Part shown: positions 6,746 through 12,638 of the stretch, in pieces
Position numbering within the stretch: position 1 is the first letter of the stretch
Layout: every line of letters starts with the position of its first letter
Source: Candidatus Aminicenantota bacterium
GTDB lineage: Bacteria; Acidobacteriota; Aminicenantia; Aminicenantales; Aminicenantaceae
DNA: 12,638 bases
Assembly: GCA_030673995.1 (NCBI GenBank)
Contig: DAOUYU010000029.1
Span: forward strand, 1 to 12,638
Direction of reading: 5' to 3'
Program-made: the position numbers and the translations under genes
Notes under the pieces: model-generated
The model's database searches: none
Told to the model about the DNA's origin: nothing
The model's input: only the letters and a program-made list of their open reading frames with translations

Positions 6746-7606
6746 TTTTTCAAATCCCTCCTTTTCTATCCGTTTTTTATAACATTTCCAATCGATATCG
6801 AATTTTAATCGTTCCTGTGTTTTTTTAACTTTTTCTTTATAGGCTCTAGAACCAAAATATTTTCTCAGCGCCTTATTTATAGAGAATACCATCTCTTCTG
6901 CCTTCCACTCATATATTCGTCCTTCCTTATCTTTCAGACAATTGAGATGAACAATCCATGCCATCTGTTTAAACGGAATATGGAAAAGAGACTTTCTTAT
7001 GGCTAAAATCTCACCTTGTTTTACAGGATTAAAAAATTGGAACGCTCGGGAAAAAAGCAACGCATTATGGAAATACGCCGGGAAAGCAAGAAGCCCATCT
7101 TTTTTAGTCAGCCGAGCCAGGTGGAGAAAAATATCCAAAACCTTGTTTCCAAGGTTAAGACCAGGATGCATCTGGCCAGGGAGGGATGATTTCTCAGGAG
7201 AAAAGTTGAGGAGAGGATTTTGAAGAGTGAGCCATTCCAGAAATAAAAACTTATACTCAGGAAGAAAATACTGAGACTCAATCTCTTTTCCCGGGCGAAA
7301 GACTCCTTCCTTGATCTTTAGATCAACAATCATGTTTTCAGGTTTCTTCCTCTGATAGAAAATTTGGAACCCTTGGATCGGGAATTCAGACGAATCGAGG
7401 TAAAAATCCAGGGGCCACAATTTCTTTTTCTGAGCTTCCTTGAAAAAGTTCCTCTTGCTTAAGGCAGCCGAAACCTCATTCATAGTGTATCTACCTAAAA
7501 ATAAAGAGGTTCCTCTAATCTCATTCGAATCTGAGAAAATTTCTGTGTCCATGAGAAATGAAGAATCATGTCTGGATGGTGATTTTTTGGATTTCGTTTT
7601 TTCCAT
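6737..7606 (-). CDS. Conserved-looking protein of unknown function (289 aa)
   Basis: I do not recognise a named family. The protein is basic, has no signal peptide or membrane span, and should be cytoplasmic. Its central segment has the look of a conserved core: FLEWLTLQNPLLNFSPE, then LPGQMHPGLNLGNKVLDIF, then LLAFPAYFHNALLFSRAF, with invariant-looking Gly, Pro and His residues. The N-terminus has a run of Lys/Ser before this core and the C-terminus is Lys-rich, with paired charged helices. It sits between rsmD and rpmE, with the rpmE promoter inside its last codons. The ATG at 7606 has a purine-rich GAGGGA upstream. The company of ribosome genes might suggest RNA binding, but nothing in the sequence proves it. 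Unbroken reading frame and real-protein composition make it a credible gene. Confidence 0.85.
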   Translation of the reverse strand: MEKTKSKKSPSRHDSSFLMDTEIFSDSNEIRGTSLFLGRYTMNEVSAALSKRNFFKEAQKKKLWPLDFYLDSSEFPIQGFQIFYQRKKPENMIVDLKIKEGVFRPGKEIESQYFLPEYKFLFLEWLTLQNPLLNFSPEKSSLPGQMHPGLNLGNKVLDIFLHLARLTKKDGLLAFPAYFHNALLFSRAFQFFNPVKQGEILAIRKSLFHIPFKQMAWIVHLNCLKDKEGRIYEWKAEEMVFSINKALRKYFGSRAYKEKVKKTQERLKFDIDWKCYKKRIEKEGFEKLP

Positions 7607-7663
7607 CTTCCCTCAGATGTTTAAAATTTTTTTTACCCTTTTTTTACAATTGCATATTTCTAG

Positions 7664-7730
7664 ATTCCCGCGAAGCCTGTGCCCGCGAAGCTTGTCCCCG
7701 CGGATGCGGGGAGCGGGTACGGGAATGACA
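7664..7730. repeat. GC-rich dispersed palindrome (GGGAATGAC type)
   Basis: ATTCCCG (7664-7670) pairs with CGGGAAT (7720-7726), enclosing CCCCGC-GGAT-GCGGGG (7696-7711). The left half, ATTCCCGCGAAGCCTGTGCC, matches 10143-10162 at all but one position, so the two are copies of one family. The element lies in the 181-bp gap between rsmD and the 289-residue gene. No U-tract follows on the coding strand, so it is not a plain terminator. Nearer rsmD the same gap also holds TTCCAA-TGAG-TTGGAA, a short AT hairpin. Confidence 0.7.
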
Positions 7731-7787
7731 TTCTTAAAAAAAACATTCATTTTTCCAACTCATTGGAAGATGAACCATATTTTTTTA

Positions 7788-8330
7788 TTATTCATAAAAA
7801 GAAATTGTATCATCGCCGATAGTCACTTTCCTTTTGAGGGCGAAATATTTTGCTTCAAATCTAGTCTTGAAATGATAGCGAAGAATTATCTTCCCCCCTG
7901 AATCTAGAACATCCCTTTTCTTAATGACTTTCAGGGGATTTCTTTCATCCAAAAAATCATAAGGAGGATCAAGGTAGATTAAATCAAATCTCTTTTTTTT
8001 TTGGGCCAATTGAATGACCGCCCGGTTAAATTCTTTGTGAATAACACAAGCACTTGCTTCGGCTTCGCACTTCGCCAAATTGGCCTTTATAACTTTCACA
8101 GCAGGGTAATAGTCATCGACAAAAACCACGTGCTCTGCCCCCCGGCTCAAGGCTTCAATCCCCACTGAGCCAGTGCCTGCAAATCCGTCAAGAAAAAAAC
8201 TGCCTCTTACATCATCTTGAATAATATTAAACAGAGCTTCCTTAAGCTTGGCAGGTAAAGGACGGACTTGCGGACTCGGCACCTTCTTGAGCCGTTTTCC
8301 CTTATAGATTCCACCAATAATCCTTATCAT
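7788..8330 (-). CDS. rsmD: 16S rRNA (guanine966-N2)-methyltransferase RsmD
   Basis: RsmD methylates the exocyclic amine of G966 in 16S rRNA on assembled 30S subunits using S-adenosylmethionine. From the ATG at 8330 the protein is 180 residues, normal for the family, and begins MIRIIGGIYKGKRL, the typical RIIGG-x-x-x-GR start. Further hallmarks are VRP...KEALFNII (about 22-37), SAM motif I DGFAGTGSVGIEALSRGA (about 48-65), and the catalytic DPPY (121-124) of N-methyltransferases. An in-frame TTG at 8357 would add nine residues, but the ATG has AAAGGA just upstream and fits the family start. The gene lies 57 bp after an exported-protein gene and may share its transcript. Confidence 0.95.
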   Translation of the reverse strand: MIRIIGGIYKGKRLKKVPSPQVRPLPAKLKEALFNIIQDDVRGSFFLDGFAGTGSVGIEALSRGAEHVVFVDDYYPAVKVIKANLAKCEAEASACVIHKEFNRAVIQLAQKKKRFDLIYLDPPYDFLDERNPLKVIKKRDVLDSGGKIILRYHFKTRFEAKYFALKRKVTIGDDTISFYE

Positions 8331-8387
8331 TGTTTCCTTTGTCCATTCAGCCCACAAAACCCTGTATTTCTGGGTTGCCTGGCTTTT

Positions 8388-8969
8388 TTAATAATAGAAA
8401 ACCGCTTTACCGCGGTGGACTTTGATATCTTTTATTCCATATGGAATCTCATACCAATCTTTAATACTGGAAACTTTCCTGTTTTCAATTTTAGCTTGGA
8501 TGTACAGGATGAGATCTATGACCCTCAGTTGAATACGCTGCCCTTCAAGGAACAAGTCTTTCATGTTAAACCTTACCTGTCCATCTTTGACTTCAAGCTT
8601 TCCTCCAAAATAAAGAGTCATCCGGGATTTAAGAAATTTTGGGGCTTTATGGCCTTTCAAATCTATAAAGATCTTACCTTCGATCTTATTCCTCCTAAAA
8701 AATTTAAGGCGAAACTCTTTCAAAATTTCTGCCTTTTCATTTTCTATCCGGTAGGCAACATAAGAATTAAATTCGCTTTCGGTTATAACCATTTCTTTTA
8801 AAGTCTTTTTATCTGCTCTGGACTGCTCTCTTTCGATCTCCTCAATAGCGTTCAGCACTTTTAAAGCTTCAGGAAGAGAATAATCTTGTATCCCAGAAGA
8901 CAAGATTGAAAAATAAAGGAAAAGAAAGACTAATGCAATTTTTCTCGCAAAATAAATCTTAAAATTCAC
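8388..8969 (-). CDS. Small exported protein of unknown function (193 aa)
   Basis: Residues 1-26 form a signal peptide or N-terminal anchor (RK followed by IALVFLFLYFSILSSG), so the protein is exported. After a helical region it has VITESEFNSYVAYRIENE, which resembles the TESE-x-N-x-Y-(V/L)A segment near the start of LmeA/DUF2993- and YpmS-like exported proteins, then alternating hydrophobic beta-type segments to the C-terminus. A lipid-binding or beta-rich cell-envelope role is possible but is only inference from that short resemblance. The apparent start is GTG at 8969, which overlaps its own AAGGAG ribosome site; the true start may lie a few codons later (an ATT at codon 5 would have more normal spacing). 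rsmD follows by 57 bp. Confidence 0.75.
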   Translation of the reverse strand: MNFKIYFARKIALVFLFLYFSILSSGIQDYSLPEALKVLNAIEEIEREQSRADKKTLKEMVITESEFNSYVAYRIENEKAEILKEFRLKFFRRNKIEGKIFIDLKGHKAPKFLKSRMTLYFGGKLEVKDGQVRFNMKDLFLEGQRIQLRVIDLILYIQAKIENRKVSSIKDWYEIPYGIKDIKVHRGKAVFYY

Positions 8970-8997
8970 TCCTTCTAGATGCTAACAAATTGGATAA

Positions 8998-9026
8998 AAA
9001 ATAACTATGGTTTTCAATTTCGGCAA
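8998..9026 (-). promoter_or_regulatory. Weak candidate promoter for the 193-aa exported-protein gene
   Basis: On the minus strand TTGCCG (9021-9026) and TATTTT (8998-9003) are spaced by 17 bp, matching the consensus at four of six positions each. Transcription would begin near 8991, about 22 nt before the GTG. The surrounding AT-rich sequence makes chance matches likely, but some promoter is expected here because two terminators lie upstream. Confidence 0.3.
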
Positions 9027-9070
9027 TACAAAAGAAATGTGAAAATTAAATGGTAATCCCCATTCACAGT

Positions 9071-9118
9071 CCAGGCCCATAGCCTGGCATGCTTTCTCCT
9101 GGGAACAGGCTCTGCAAA
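9071..9118. repeat. Degenerate copy of the dispersed palindromic repeat
   Basis: CCAGGC (9071-9076) and GCCTGG (9082-9087) form a perfect hairpin. Next to it, the minus-strand 13-mer TTTGCAGAGCCTG (9106-9118) is identical to plus-strand 10085-10097 in the repeat cluster. It lies in the 374-bp gap between the exported-protein gene and the beta-domain gene. The rest of that gap holds the two terminators and AT-rich DNA with no gene I can support. Confidence 0.45.
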
Positions 9119-9142
9119 GCTTGCTTTCCAAATATCATTGAT

Positions 9143-9183
9143 AAAAAAAAAGGCAGGAACTTTTCAAAAAAAAACTGCCTGCC
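9143..9183 (-). terminator. Intrinsic terminator (distal of two)
   Basis: On the minus strand GGCAGG and CCTGCC (9178-9183 and 9152-9157) form a 6-bp GC-rich stem around a T-rich loop, followed directly by nine U residues (9143-9151). This is a canonical intrinsic terminator. It would end any transcript escaping the proximal terminator at 9216-9237. Confidence 0.75.
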
Positions 9184-9215
9184 CTTTCTTTTCTTGCTAC
9201 TCTATTAAAGTTAAC

Positions 9216-9237
9216 AAAAGCCCGCAGGGAAACGGGC
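9216..9237 (-). terminator. Intrinsic terminator (proximal of two) after the beta-domain gene
   Basis: GCCCG (9233-9237) and CGGGC (9220-9224) read on the minus strand form a 5-bp GC stem with an 8-nt loop, followed by TTTTGTT. It lies about 107 bp past the stop of the beta-domain gene. The stem is short, so it may be leaky, which fits the presence of a stronger terminator 33 bp further on. Confidence 0.55.
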
Positions 9238-9343
9238 CCTTAATTTTCTTTTTGCTTTAACCATTTCAAATTTTCCGTTTGCCGGCCAGATAAAAATATC
9301 AACTGCTAAATTATTTTCCCTTTTACGCCTTACGATTAACTCA

Positions 9344-9913
9344 CTACTTATATGGCGATACTTCTGGTTCCTTTTCAACCAGCTTAACAATGCCATAGAC
9401 AACCGCAGCAGAGGAGGCTACTATAATGGCAACACCGATGGGTGATGCAAAGAATTTCGCAATTTTAGAAACTTCCTTCACCTTTTCTATGAATCTCACT
9501 TTCGCTCCAGCCTTTTTTGGCGCTCCTTTTAAGTAAGGTTTCAAGGCAAAAGTAACCGATGTTGCTTTGTTTGCTTTAATTCCTAGCAAACTCTCTACAT
9601 TAAAATTTCCTTCTTTTGTAACTATACCTACGGCATACATCCCTTCTTCGAGTCCTTCGATCTTAAAGGTACCCATCTTGTCAGTTTTGCTGCTTTCATA
9701 AACCCTACCAGTGACAATATTTTTTATCTTAATAATGGCTCCTTCTACAGCTGTAGTCCCATCTTTGCCATGCACTCTTCCGACTAAATCCCCTTTACCC
9801 TTAGTCTGTCCAGTTTGTTCAGTTTGTCCGGTTAAAAGATATGGTGAATTAAACAGAATGAAAGAAAAAATCAATATAAGTGATACTGATTTTAGCCTTA
9901 CGGCTTTGAACAT
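9344..9913 (-). CDS. Secreted protein with CnaB/CarboxypepD_reg-like domain and C-terminal membrane segment
   Basis: Residues 1-29 are a signal peptide (basic start, then SVSLILIFSFILFN, then a cleavage-like region). Residues 30-40 are a small TGQTEQTGQTKG repeat. Residues about 42-125 have the pattern of a carboxypeptidase-regulatory-like or CnaB beta-sandwich: GDLVGRVHGKDG, then VEGAIIKIKN, TDKMGTFKIEGLEEGMYAVGI, and a final LKPYLKG strand. A basic linker leads to one transmembrane segment (about 157-177) and a short charged tail ending SPYK. Such domains are usually stalks or accessory adhesion/polysaccharide-binding modules. The C-terminal span followed by charges recalls sorted surface proteins, but there is no PEP-CTERM or LPXTG motif. 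The ATG at 9913 has a strong GAGGAGGG ribosome site and its own promoter. Proximity to an O-antigen ligase suggests an envelope role; that is inference. Confidence 0.85.
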   Translation of the reverse strand: MFKAVRLKSVSLILIFSFILFNSPYLLTGQTEQTGQTKGKGDLVGRVHGKDGTTAVEGAIIKIKNIVTGRVYESSKTDKMGTFKIEGLEEGMYAVGIVTKEGNFNVESLLGIKANKATSVTFALKPYLKGAPKKAGAKVRFIEKVKEVSKIAKFFASPIGVAIIVASSAAVVYGIVKLVEKEPEVSPYK

Positions 9914-9939
9914 TGCTCCCTCCTCTCAAAATCTCTATC

Positions 9940-9968
9940 ATAATACATAGTTAAATCGCTTTTGTAAA
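9940..9968 (-). promoter_or_regulatory. Sigma-70-type promoter of the beta-domain protein gene
   Basis: On the minus strand, TTTACA (9963-9968, five of six) and TATTAT (9940-9945, five of six) are spaced by exactly 17 bp. The start near 9933 gives a 20-nt leader carrying the GAGGAGGG ribosome site. Together with the tandem terminators downstream it makes this gene a self-contained monocistronic unit. Confidence 0.7.
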
Positions 9969-10045
9969 CCTCAATTAACAAATTTTTTTAAAGTTTACGT
10001 AAGCTCTCAATAATTTGGGGTAGATTATATTTGTGACTAATCACT

Positions 10046-10132
10046 GGATTCCTGCTTTCGCAGGAATGACAGACACTCACAAGTTTTGCAGAGCCTGCCC
10101 CTGTGAAGACAGGGGAATGACAGACACTCACA
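10046..10132. repeat. Palindromic repeat pair with 19-bp direct repeat
   Basis: Two hairpins follow one another: ATTCCTGC-TTTC-GCAGGAAT (10048-10067) and CCCCTGT-GAAG-ACAGGGG (10098-10115). Each ends in the same 19 bases, GGAATGACAGACACTCACA (10063-10081 and 10114-10132), a perfect direct repeat with a 51-bp period. The GGATTCC...GGAATGAC outline matches the repeat at 7664-7730. Only two units with different hairpins exist, so this is not a CRISPR array. Confidence 0.75.
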
Positions 10133-10139
10133 CTCAATC

Positions 10140-10187
10140 GTCATTCCCGCGGAGCCTGTGCCCGCGCAGGCGGGTAGCGGGAATCCA
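10140..10187. repeat. Palindromic repeat, opposite orientation
   Basis: ATTCCCGC (10143-10150) and GCGGGAAT (10177-10184) form a perfect 8-bp outer stem enclosing CCCGC-GCAG-GCGGG (10161-10174). It begins GTCATT and ends AATCCA, the reverse orientation of the units at 10046-10132, so the cluster is arranged head to head. Its left half is nearly identical to 7664-7687. It lies just past the stop of the TPR gene; the stem could help end or stabilise that transcript, though no U-run follows. The rest of the 311-bp gap holds only the promoter at 9940-9968 and AT-rich DNA. Confidence 0.75.
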
Positions 10188-10224
10188 TTGCTACTACCCA
10201 CACACTTATTGAGAAGTTAAAAGT

Positions 10225-11970
10225 TTACTTTTCTAACCGGCAGGTTATCTTTAACAGGTTAACCGACCTGTTCACCGGCACAACAACGAGCATATTCTTC
10301 CCGATTTTGGATTTCAAAGAAAGAGAGAGAATCTTATCAACATCTCCCCTGCCTTCCCTTTCCGGCTCCTCCTCAACTTCCTCCTCTTTAATCTTTAAAT
10401 AATCATCCCAGACGACTCTGCCGTTAAAAAAGACAGAAATCAAAGGCACGATACCCTTTTCTTCTCCTTTAAAATACAAATCTAAAATAATTTCTCTCCC
10501 ATCAAGGGCCAATTTGTGCGAAAACCTCCACCCCTTATAAATCATAGAATTTTTAGGTACTGTCTCTCTTGGCGCCAGAAGCTTTTCTATCTGCTCCTCT
10601 TTCTCTCGAATCTTCTCCTCATCGTTCAACCGTTCATAATTACGGCGAATCCTCAACAGAGTCTCCAGGTTATCCGAGTCTATCTCCAGAGCCTTCTGGT
10701 AAAATTCCAGAGCATCATAGATATAATCGGCTTTTTGATAAGAATTACCAACAAGCTGCAAAATCCTCACAAAGCTGCGCTTTCTTGCTTCTGTCACAAC
10801 CACAAAACTTTCCCTGAGAAGGCGTCCTACCCTCATGATGTCCCTGTACCGATTCTGCTTGAAGCTAAGCAGCATCTGAAAAGAAATGCGGTCCAGATCA
10901 TCAAAGCTTGCTCCCAATTCCCCTTCTATCAATCCTCTATCCTTGAGGTAGGATTCAAGTCTGCCTACTGCAGCCACCTCATCTTCCATTCCAAGATACC
11001 TGCGCAAATATCCTTCAACTTCCCCCAGCTCTCTCCTTTCCTCAAGCAAGCATTTGGCCAGGTTCAGCAACGCTGACTTTCGCAACTCGAAAAATTCTGA
11101 AGAATCTATCAGGTCCTGGTAAGCAAGGCTCTGGTAAAAACTTATTCTATCCAGCGTATTCACACAGGATTCAAAATGCTTGATGGCCTCTTTCAATCTG
11201 AAATAGAGAAACTCATTCTCTCCAGAATGATAATCACTCTTTGCTCTCTCAAATTCCAGAAATTCAGCCTTGGCCAACATCTCCTGCCTCATCTCAGGAG
11301 AGAGTGATTTCTCACCGAGAAACTTTGCATACAAACGATAAACTGCTACATCTTCAGGTAATATCTTCACCATGACAGCGTAATCTTTAACATTCATATC
11401 CCAGATTTGCATGAGAGTTTGAAGTTTCTCTCTCTCTTTTCCGCTAACTATTTTTCTCAAAATCTTAAGAGTGAATTCCCTGTCTTTTTCTGAAAGCTCC
11501 GGCCATCTAGAAAGAAATATTTTCCCGACTTCATAAAAAACCTGGCTGTTATGCCCAGCAAGAAGAGCTGCTTTCCTGTATTCCTCATAACAGTTGAAAT
11601 CAGGGGAAGGAGAAATATAACTCATATAGAGGAGAGACTGAGCAAAATTGAAATGGCTGAAGGAGGAGGTTGGATTTATTTTTATGGAGCGAGCAAAACT
11701 ATCGATGGATTTTCGAAGATAAGCTTCACTAAGTGCTTTATCGTTAAGGCTTTCGATTCCTAAATCAAAATAAGCTTTTCCCATTTCATAAAAGACAAGA
11801 TCATTAGAGGGAAAAATCCGATTCGCTCTCTCCAGGATTTTTATCTTCTTTTCATTATCCTCAATTTTCTCAGATCGATAATACAAATGACTATTCCAGT
11901 AAATTAGAATATTAATAGCTCCAATGACTATAACCACAAAAATGAATATAATCCTCTTAAAATTGTTCAT
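10225..11970 (-). CDS. Membrane-anchored TPR protein (581 aa)
   Basis: Residues 7-25 form one N-terminal transmembrane segment, so most of the protein is probably periplasmic. The body is helical with TPR-type repeats: clearest at about 57-118 (FYEMGKAYFDLG..., then AYLRKSIDSFARSIKINP, then SHFNFAQSLLY) and about 405-440 (VGNSYQKADYIYDALEFYQKALEIDSDN), with more diverged helical pairs between. After a charged helix (about 447-466), residues about 476-581 look like a separate beta-rich domain (RFSHKLALDGREIILDLYF, PLISVFFNGRVVWDDYL, NMLVVVPVNRSVNLLKI) interrupted by an acidic loop. TPRs mediate protein-protein contacts; pairing with the O-antigen-ligase gene 24 bp upstream suggests a helper in polysaccharide assembly or export. 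The ATG at 11970 lacks a clear ribosome site, which suggests coupling. The C-terminal domain may bind sugar, but that is not shown. Confidence 0.85.
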   Translation of the reverse strand: MNNFKRIIFIFVVIVIGAINILIYWNSHLYYRSEKIEDNEKKIKILERANRIFPSNDLVFYEMGKAYFDLGIESLNDKALSEAYLRKSIDSFARSIKINPTSSFSHFNFAQSLLYMSYISPSPDFNCYEEYRKAALLAGHNSQVFYEVGKIFLSRWPELSEKDREFTLKILRKIVSGKEREKLQTLMQIWDMNVKDYAVMVKILPEDVAVYRLYAKFLGEKSLSPEMRQEMLAKAEFLEFERAKSDYHSGENEFLYFRLKEAIKHFESCVNTLDRISFYQSLAYQDLIDSSEFFELRKSALLNLAKCLLEERRELGEVEGYLRRYLGMEDEVAAVGRLESYLKDRGLIEGELGASFDDLDRISFQMLLSFKQNRYRDIMRVGRLLRESFVVVTEARKRSFVRILQLVGNSYQKADYIYDALEFYQKALEIDSDNLETLLRIRRNYERLNDEEKIREKEEQIEKLLAPRETVPKNSMIYKGWRFSHKLALDGREIILDLYFKGEEKGIVPLISVFFNGRVVWDDYLKIKEEEVEEEPEREGRGDVDKILSLSLKSKIGKNMLVVVPVNRSVNLLKITCRLEK

Positions 11971-11994
11971 TTTTTGAGATTTGAGTCTTAAGAT

Positions 11995-12638
11995 TTATTT
12001 CTCTCGCTTCGCTTTATAAAATGCCGTCACGGCTGTCAGCGATAAGACAACGGTAAAAAGTACCATATTTGCCGGGATGTGCAGATTAAAATCAGCAATG
12101 CTGTGAATCAGAATGGCTACAATCGCAACAATCCCTCCCAGGGCCAGTCCTTTCACTTCTGGATGTCTCCTTACCCGCCAGATAAGAAACGAACTAACGA
12201 CTATAAAAGCTATCCCACCAAGAAGCAAAATCAACCCCACAATTCCAAGTTCCGACAAATATTCAAGATAATCATTATGAGCATGGGAGACACTGCCAGG
12301 TCTCATGGTTTCATCATAAACTATATAGACAGAAGCAAAAGTTCCCAATCCTGTCCCGGCCAGAGGAAAATCACCAACAATTGGTATCACATTACTCCAG
12401 AAAACAGGCCTTCCCTCACGGACCAGCAAATCAAGGTCAAATCTTTCAACAACAGAACTTAACCCTAGGTAAAGAGATATGAAAATTATGATTAAAAAAC
12501 TAGCTTTAAGAAAATTTTTTATCCATTTCTGCTGATGCCTTACCCTTCCAAAATATAGGCCTGTTAATCCGGAAAAAAGGATAAAAGTAAAAATTAGAAG
12601 AAAAATTCCTGACCGAGACTTAGAAAAAATGACAGCCA
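11995..12638 (-). CDS. O-antigen ligase/polymerase family protein (5' part beyond window)
   Basis: The minus-strand frame is open from the stop at 11995 to the window edge, so the TTG at 12429 is only an internal Leu codon and about half of the gene is outside. The visible 213 residues begin AVIFSKSRSGIFLL, the S-x-SRSG-type segment of the Wzy_C/WaaL superfamily, followed by two membrane spans, then a periplasmic loop with GTGLGTF and the family signature HAHNDYLEYLSELG, and three further hydrophobic segments. These integral membrane enzymes join or polymerise undecaprenyl-linked glycans; the conserved His-rich loop is thought to be catalytic. Ligase (WaaL-like), polymerase (Wzy-like) and protein O-oligosaccharyltransferase (PglL-like) members cannot be told apart from this fragment. 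The TPR gene follows after 24 bp, likely in the same operon. Confidence 0.88.
   Translation of the reverse strand, partial: AVIFSKSRSGIFLLIFTFILFSGLTGLYFGRVRHQQKWIKNFLKASFLIIIFISLYLGLSSVVERFDLDLLVREGRPVFWSNVIPIVGDFPLAGTGLGTFASVYIVYDETMRPGSVSHAHNDYLEYLSELGIVGLILLLGGIAFIVVSSFLIWRVRRHPEVKGLALGGIVAIVAILIHSIADFNLHIPANMVLFTVVLSLTAVTAFYKAKREK

Noticed and set aside
7440..7901. 153-residue plus-strand frame spanning the gap between two genes
   Set aside because: It is antisense to the 289-residue gene and to the end of rsmD and runs through the palindromic repeat; its composition is that of a shadow frame.
9211..9402. 63-residue minus-strand frame overlapping the end of the beta-domain gene
   Set aside because: It overlaps the real gene out of frame by 59 bases, runs through the proximal terminator, has no ribosome site and looks like read-on sequence.
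10046..10187. Possible CRISPR array
   Set aside because: Only two exact 19-bp repeats, the units contain different hairpins, the third unit is inverted, and no cas gene is present. It is a palindromic repeat cluster.
10516..11076. 186-residue plus-strand frame
   Set aside because: Entirely antisense to the TPR gene, with no start context or protein-like pattern.
11995..12429. A complete 144-residue protein starting at TTG 12429
   Set aside because: The frame continues upstream without a stop to the window edge and carries the SRSG segment of the ligase family, so 12429 is an internal codon of a truncated gene.

Overview
The window is one strand-biased stretch: every gene I can support lies on the minus strand, so transcription runs from the right-hand end toward position 1. 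The DNA is AT-rich with GC-richer palindromic islands between genes. An O-antigen-ligase-type membrane protein and proteins with signal peptides point to a diderm (Gram-negative-type) bacterium. Low-GC coding DNA, many dispersed palindromes and several lineage-restricted proteins would suit an uncultivated phylum such as Aminicenantes or another Acidobacteriota-like group. That placement is a guess; the housekeeping genes here (prfA, rpmE, rsmD) could settle it.

Layout in transcription order. (1) 12638-10225: the 3' part of a multi-membrane O-antigen ligase/polymerase-family gene, open to the window edge, followed 24 bp later by a membrane-anchored TPR protein; probably one surface-polysaccharide operon. 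(2) 10224-9914: a gap filled with palindromic repeats and a good sigma-70-type promoter. (3) 9913-9344: a secreted protein with a CarboxypepD_reg/CnaB-like beta domain and a C-terminal membrane segment, followed by two tandem intrinsic terminators. (4) 8969-6737: a small exported protein, rsmD (16S rRNA m2G966 methyltransferase), and an unrecognised 289-residue protein separated from rsmD by another palindromic repeat. (5) 6689-4509: the translation cluster rpmE-prfA-prmC, led by a strong promoter. RF1 and the enzyme that methylates its GGQ glutamine are adjacent, and a short palindrome supplies the last codons and stop of prfA. (6) 4299-2434: a monocistronic, very Glu-rich 621-residue protein with its own near-consensus promoter and an internal tandem repeat carrying a recurring S-x-x-E-A-M-D-E-T motif. 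(7) 2388-2109: a MITE-like element of about 262 bp with terminal inverted repeats, flanking direct repeats and a highly foldable core. (8) 1912-239: a stand-alone hutU (urocanate hydratase). (9) 238-1: noncoding, AT-rich, with a 12-bp inverted repeat.

Most of the window is ordinary housekeeping. The items most worth a second look are the repeat-motif acidic protein, the MITE-like element beside hutU and its short relative at the 3' end of prfA, the dispersed palindromic family seen at three or four sites, and the secreted beta-domain/TM protein next to the O-antigen-ligase/TPR pair. I saw no CRISPR array, tRNA, rRNA, transposase or phage gene, and no convincing new defence or biosynthetic system.
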